DNA from: JBAWYM01 sp037143575
Lineage (GTDB): Bacteria > Patescibacteriota > Gracilibacteria > Peribacterales > Peribacteraceae
DNA: 25,080 bases
Direction of reading: 5' to 3'
Assembly (NCBI GenBank): GCA_037143575.1
Contig: JBAWYM010000026.1
Coordinates: forward strand, 1 to 25,080
Shown here one piece after another: positions 22,277-25,080 of this stretch. A program made the position numbers and the translations under genes. Within the stretch, counting starts at the first letter, position 1. Each line of letters starts with the position of its first letter. The notes beneath the pieces were generated by a model, which was not told where the DNA came from, made no database searches, and saw nothing but the letters and a program-made list of their open reading frames with translations.

Positions 22277-22297
22277 AACATTCCTTCATAATTCACC

Positions 22298-24868
22298 ATG
22301 TCCACACCCCAATTAGACGAACGCTCCTTCCAGGGACTCACAGCCGCAGAGGCCGCTAGCAGGCTTCAGGCCGAAGGGTTCAATGAGCTTCCATCTTCAC
22401 GGAAGAGAACATTTCTTCGCATTGCCTTCGATGTCGCCAAAGAGCCCATGCTTCTTCTGCTTTTGGGATGTGGAAGTGCATATCTGCTTTTGGGAGACCG
22501 GCAGGAAGGGTTTCTCCTCTTGGGATCCATTTTTCTTGTCATCGGTATTACGCTTTACCAAGAGCGCAAAACAATGCGTGCTCTGGAGGCACTGCGCGAT
22601 CTCTCCAGCCCTCGTGCGCTCGTCATTCGTGATGGTCAGACACTCAGAATTCCCGGTCGTGAAGTGGTGCGTGGAGACTATTTCATCGTGTCTGAGGGTG
22701 ACCGTATTCCCGCTGACGGGACGGTGCTGTCGTGCATGAGTCTTTCGGTGAATGAATCACTTCTCACAGGAGAAGCTGTGCCCGTACGTAAAGTGCAGCG
22801 CAGAGAAGCCATACCGGAAGCGGCACAGCCCGGCGGTGATGATCATCCTTTTGTCTTCTCCGGGACGCTCGTGGTGAGCGGCCGTGGAGTCTGTAAGGCG
22901 ACTTCTACCGGAATGCAAACGGCGATGGGCGCTATTGGCAAAACTCTTCAGTCACTCGAAAATCAGAATGAGCTCTCCCTCGTACAGAAGGAAGGGATGC
23001 GGATCGTTCGTGTCATCTCGATCCTCGGTGCCATCCTCTGCGCCATTATTATTGGAGTGTATGGTTGGACAGAAGGAAAATGGATAGAAGGATTTCTCGT
23101 TGGCATCAGTGTCGCGATATCGCTCCTGCCGGAAGAAATCACGGTTGTTCTGACCATCTTCTTTGCCATCGGAGCGTGGAGGATATCCAAACGCGGTGTG
23201 CTCACGAGACGCATTCCCGCAGTCGAGCTCCTCGGTGCGACGACCGTTCTCTGCACAGACAAAACCGGAACGATCACCTTCAATCGTATGGCAGTGCAGG
23301 AAATCGCTTCAGGAAATGAGAGTTTTACCGTTGCACCCGATGCGACCAACGTCCCGTTTCCGGAAACCTTTCATGAGGCCATGGAGTATGCGATCCTCGC
23401 CAGTCATCGTGACCCTTTCGATCCGATGGAGCAGGCGATTCAATCCTGTGGTGAGAAGCTGCTCTCTGGGACAGAGCATATCCATTCCACCTGGATGCCG
23501 ATCAAGGAGTATCCGCTTTCTCCTGCACTCCTCGCGATGTCGGTTGTCTGGCGATCTCCGGATGAATCAGAATACATCATTGCTTCCAAGGGCTCGCCGG
23601 AAGCCGCTGCAGATCTTTGTCATCTCGAGCCCGAAGCTTGGGAGAAGATTCGTCTCGCGGTCGACCGTATGACCACAGAGGGTTTGCGTGTTCTCGGTAT
23701 CGCCACTGCCCGATACTCAGGCACTCTTCCGGAAGGTCAGCACGATGTGCCCTTCCGTTTCGTTGGTCTTGTTGGGTTCGCCGATCCTATGCGTCCCACA
23801 GTTCCCACGGCGGTGCAGGAATGCGCAACAGCAGGGATTCGCGTTATCATGATTACTGGTGATCACCCCAACACTGCTGCAGCGATCGCCAGACAAGCGG
23901 GAATATTGACCGATCAGGCAATCATCACCGGGCCGGAAATCGATGCCATGAGTGATGTACAGTTGCAGGAAGCTGTCCGGTCTGTTCGCGTTTTCGCTCG
24001 TACGGTGCCCAATCACAAACTTCGTCTGGTCAATGCGCTTCGTGCGAATGGAGAAATCGTCGCGATGACTGGTGACGGTGTGAATGATGCTCCAGCGCTC
24101 AAGGCATCGCATATTGGCATTGCCATGGGATTGCGAGGCACTGATGTTGCTCGCGAGGCAGCCGACCTTGTCCTCCTCGATGATGATTTCTCTTCAATAG
24201 TGAATGCGATCCGTTCCGGCCGGAGAATCTTCGAGAATCTTCGGAAAGCCATGAGTTATATCGTCGCCATTCATGTCCCAATAGCTGGATTGGCGTTAGT
24301 TCCCGTTCTCCTGGATTGGCCGTTGATTCTTCTCCCGGTGCACATTGTCTTTCTCGAACTGATTATCGATCCTGCCTGCTCTGTGGTCTTCGAGATGGAG
24401 GAAGAGGAGGAGGGGATTATGCGACGGCCTCCGCATGATTCCTCACAGCCGACATTCTCAGCCAGTCGCATTCGCCTGAGTGTTTTCCAAGGACTTGGCG
24501 TATTCATTGCGGCATTCTCCGTGTATGCCTGGGCCATTCTCCATGGAGAAACCGGAGAAGCAGCAAGAACACTCGCGTTCATTGTGCTCATCATTGGCAA
24601 CCTTGGGTTGATCCTCACCAACCGTTCCTGGGTGAAATCTATCCCTGCAAGCTTTCGCGTTCGTAATTCTTCTGTCTGGTGGATGCTCGGCGGGGCGGGC
24701 ATCATGCTCTCGCTCATCATCACCGTTCCCGTACTAATTTCTGTTTTCCATTTCGCACGGTTGTCATTGGCGCACATTCTTCCTGCTCTGATCGCCGGAT
24801 GCTTGAGTATTCTGTGGTTCGAAATCTTTAAGCTTATCCGGCTGAGATCTCATGGAGTGGATCGATGA
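22298..24868 (+). CDS. P2-type cation-transporting ATPase, calcium-ATPase-like (856 aa)
   Basis: N-terminal cation-ATPase domain (FQGLTAAEAASRLQAEGFNELP), then TM1-2 (about 50-86), actuator domain with TGE at 157-159, TM3-4 (about 236-297), phosphorylation site DKTGT with Asp321, nucleotide-binding domain, TGDH hinge, GDGVND at 592-597, and about four C-terminal TM segments. M4 has LLPEEI (276-281), like the PEEFP subgroup of bacterial Ca-type pumps and unlike the PEGLP of classical SERCA-like enzymes. It uses ATP to move a cation across the membrane, probably Ca2+ out of the cell, though Na+, K+ or Mg2+ are not excluded. The acidic loop EMEEEEEG after M6 is notable. Calcium export is compatible with the Ca-loop surface proteins in the window, but no direct link is visible. 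The gene stands alone. Confidence 0.93.
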   Translation: MSTPQLDERSFQGLTAAEAASRLQAEGFNELPSSRKRTFLRIAFDVAKEPMLLLLLGCGSAYLLLGDRQEGFLLLGSIFLVIGITLYQERKTMRALEALRDLSSPRALVIRDGQTLRIPGREVVRGDYFIVSEGDRIPADGTVLSCMSLSVNESLLTGEAVPVRKVQRREAIPEAAQPGGDDHPFVFSGTLVVSGRGVCKATSTGMQTAMGAIGKTLQSLENQNELSLVQKEGMRIVRVISILGAILCAIIIGVYGWTEGKWIEGFLVGISVAISLLPEEITVVLTIFFAIGAWRISKRGVLTRRIPAVELLGATTVLCTDKTGTITFNRMAVQEIASGNESFTVAPDATNVPFPETFHEAMEYAILASHRDPFDPMEQAIQSCGEKLLSGTEHIHSTWMPIKEYPLSPALLAMSVVWRSPDESEYIIASKGSPEAAADLCHLEPEAWEKIRLAVDRMTTEGLRVLGIATARYSGTLPEGQHDVPFRFVGLVGFADPMRPTVPTAVQECATAGIRVIMITGDHPNTAAAIARQAGILTDQAIITGPEIDAMSDVQLQEAVRSVRVFARTVPNHKLRLVNALRANGEIVAMTGDGVNDAPALKASHIGIAMGLRGTDVAREAADLVLLDDDFSSIVNAIRSGRRIFENLRKAMSYIVAIHVPIAGLALVPVLLDWPLILLPVHIVFLELIIDPACSVVFEMEEEEEGIMRRPPHDSSQPTFSASRIRLSVFQGLGVFIAAFSVYAWAILHGETGEAARTLAFIVLIIGNLGLILTNRSWVKSIPASFRVRNSSVWWMLGGAGIMLSLIITVPVLISVFHFARLSLAHILPALIAGCLSILWFEIFKLIRLRSHGVDR

Positions 24869-25080
24869 ATGTTAATTATGAAGATTCTGGGCAAGTGGGT
24901 AGTGTGTAGTGAGTAGAAAGGTCATTTGCATGTTAAAAACTACCCACTATTCACTTCAAACTACCAACCCTTCTCTCATGGAAGCGATCCAAACAATTGA
25001 TACCAAGTTGCAATTGAAAGGATACTAATTGTTCCAGCGGTGGGAGGGATAAACCCACGCCTTTAGGCGGCCCTTCAGAT
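24869..25080. other. Gene-free end of the window
   Basis: No coding region is seen. It contains repeat copy 2 (24895-24975) and, at the edge, a small hairpin GCC-ttta-GGC in a GC-rich stretch (about 25058-25067) whose context is cut off. Confidence 0.5.
24895..24975. repeat. Dispersed intergenic repeat with inverted arms, copy 2
   Basis: GTGGGTAGT (24895-24903) and ACTACCCAC (24939-24947) are perfect inverted arms. The 18-mer at 24905-24922 matches 2290-2307 in inverted orientation, and the following part keeps weaker similarity. Confidence 0.6.

Larger units (their letters stand above)
21975..22297. other. 323-bp repeat-rich gap between tRNA-Phe and the P-type ATPase
   Basis: No gene is seen. 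It holds a TGCCGCGT/ACGCGGCA hairpin (about 22036-22077), repeat copy B (22077-22127), a GAGCGAGCCGCAGCGAAGTC repeat near 22177-22198, and the ATPase promoter. Confidence 0.6.

Overview
The window looks like a chromosomal segment of a small-genome bacterium of the Candidate Phyla Radiation (Patescibacteria), possibly Peregrinibacteria/Peribacteria. This is inferred from style: very large Cys- and Ser-rich surface proteins, compact single-gene housekeeping loci, a bacterial PH-domain protein, a DsbA-fold protein, many short dispersed palindromes and almost no Shine-Dalgarno sequences. No taxonomic marker proves it. TGA works as a stop (for example at the ends of murJ and of the P-type ATPase), so the UGA=Gly code of Gracilibacteria/Absconditabacteria is not used.

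Layout. 70-8380 holds two related minus-strand genes for secreted Cys-rich proteins of 694 and 2009 aa. They share an N-terminal six-Cys domain, a second CPC-type module, arrays of DUF4215/Myxococcus-type disulfide repeats and a nearly identical C-terminal transmembrane tail. Divergent from them (8616-9410) is a membrane-anchored DsbA-fold protein whose CxxC site reads NDFA. 9519-11421 has an NYN-domain protein and the lipid II flippase MurJ. 11723-14109 is a minus-strand housekeeping block (nusG, secE, lepB, PH-domain protein). 14139-15160 has a membrane-anchored HEPN-like protein and peptidyl-tRNA hydrolase, the latter bracketed by palindromes. 15229-20121 is a 1630-aa adhesin-like protein with four 83-aa Cys repeats, a dockerin-like pair of calcium loops inside a PKD-like domain, three SpaA-like domains and several DUF11-like domains. 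20408-21974 holds tRNA-Gln, a complete IS1595-type element, tRNA-Ala and tRNA-Phe. 22298-24868 is a P2-type cation ATPase.

How it fits together. SecE and LepB belong to the export route that the three large surface proteins must use, and MurJ supports the cell wall. The surface proteins share disulfide-rich and Ca-loop architectures, and the adjacent DsbA-fold protein that cannot be a classical oxidase suggests a non-catalytic partner or chaperone. Seven genes have a TAnnnT -10-like hexamer 6-7 nt before the start codon and no Shine-Dalgarno, which points to widespread leaderless transcription. Intergenic space is full of palindromes and dispersed repeats, a decayed copy of the nusG 3' end, and one possible short RNA gene.

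Most promising for novelty: the shared Cys domain plus shared C-terminal tail system, the YCC repeats of the giant protein, the dockerin nested in a PKD-like domain, and the leaderless pattern.
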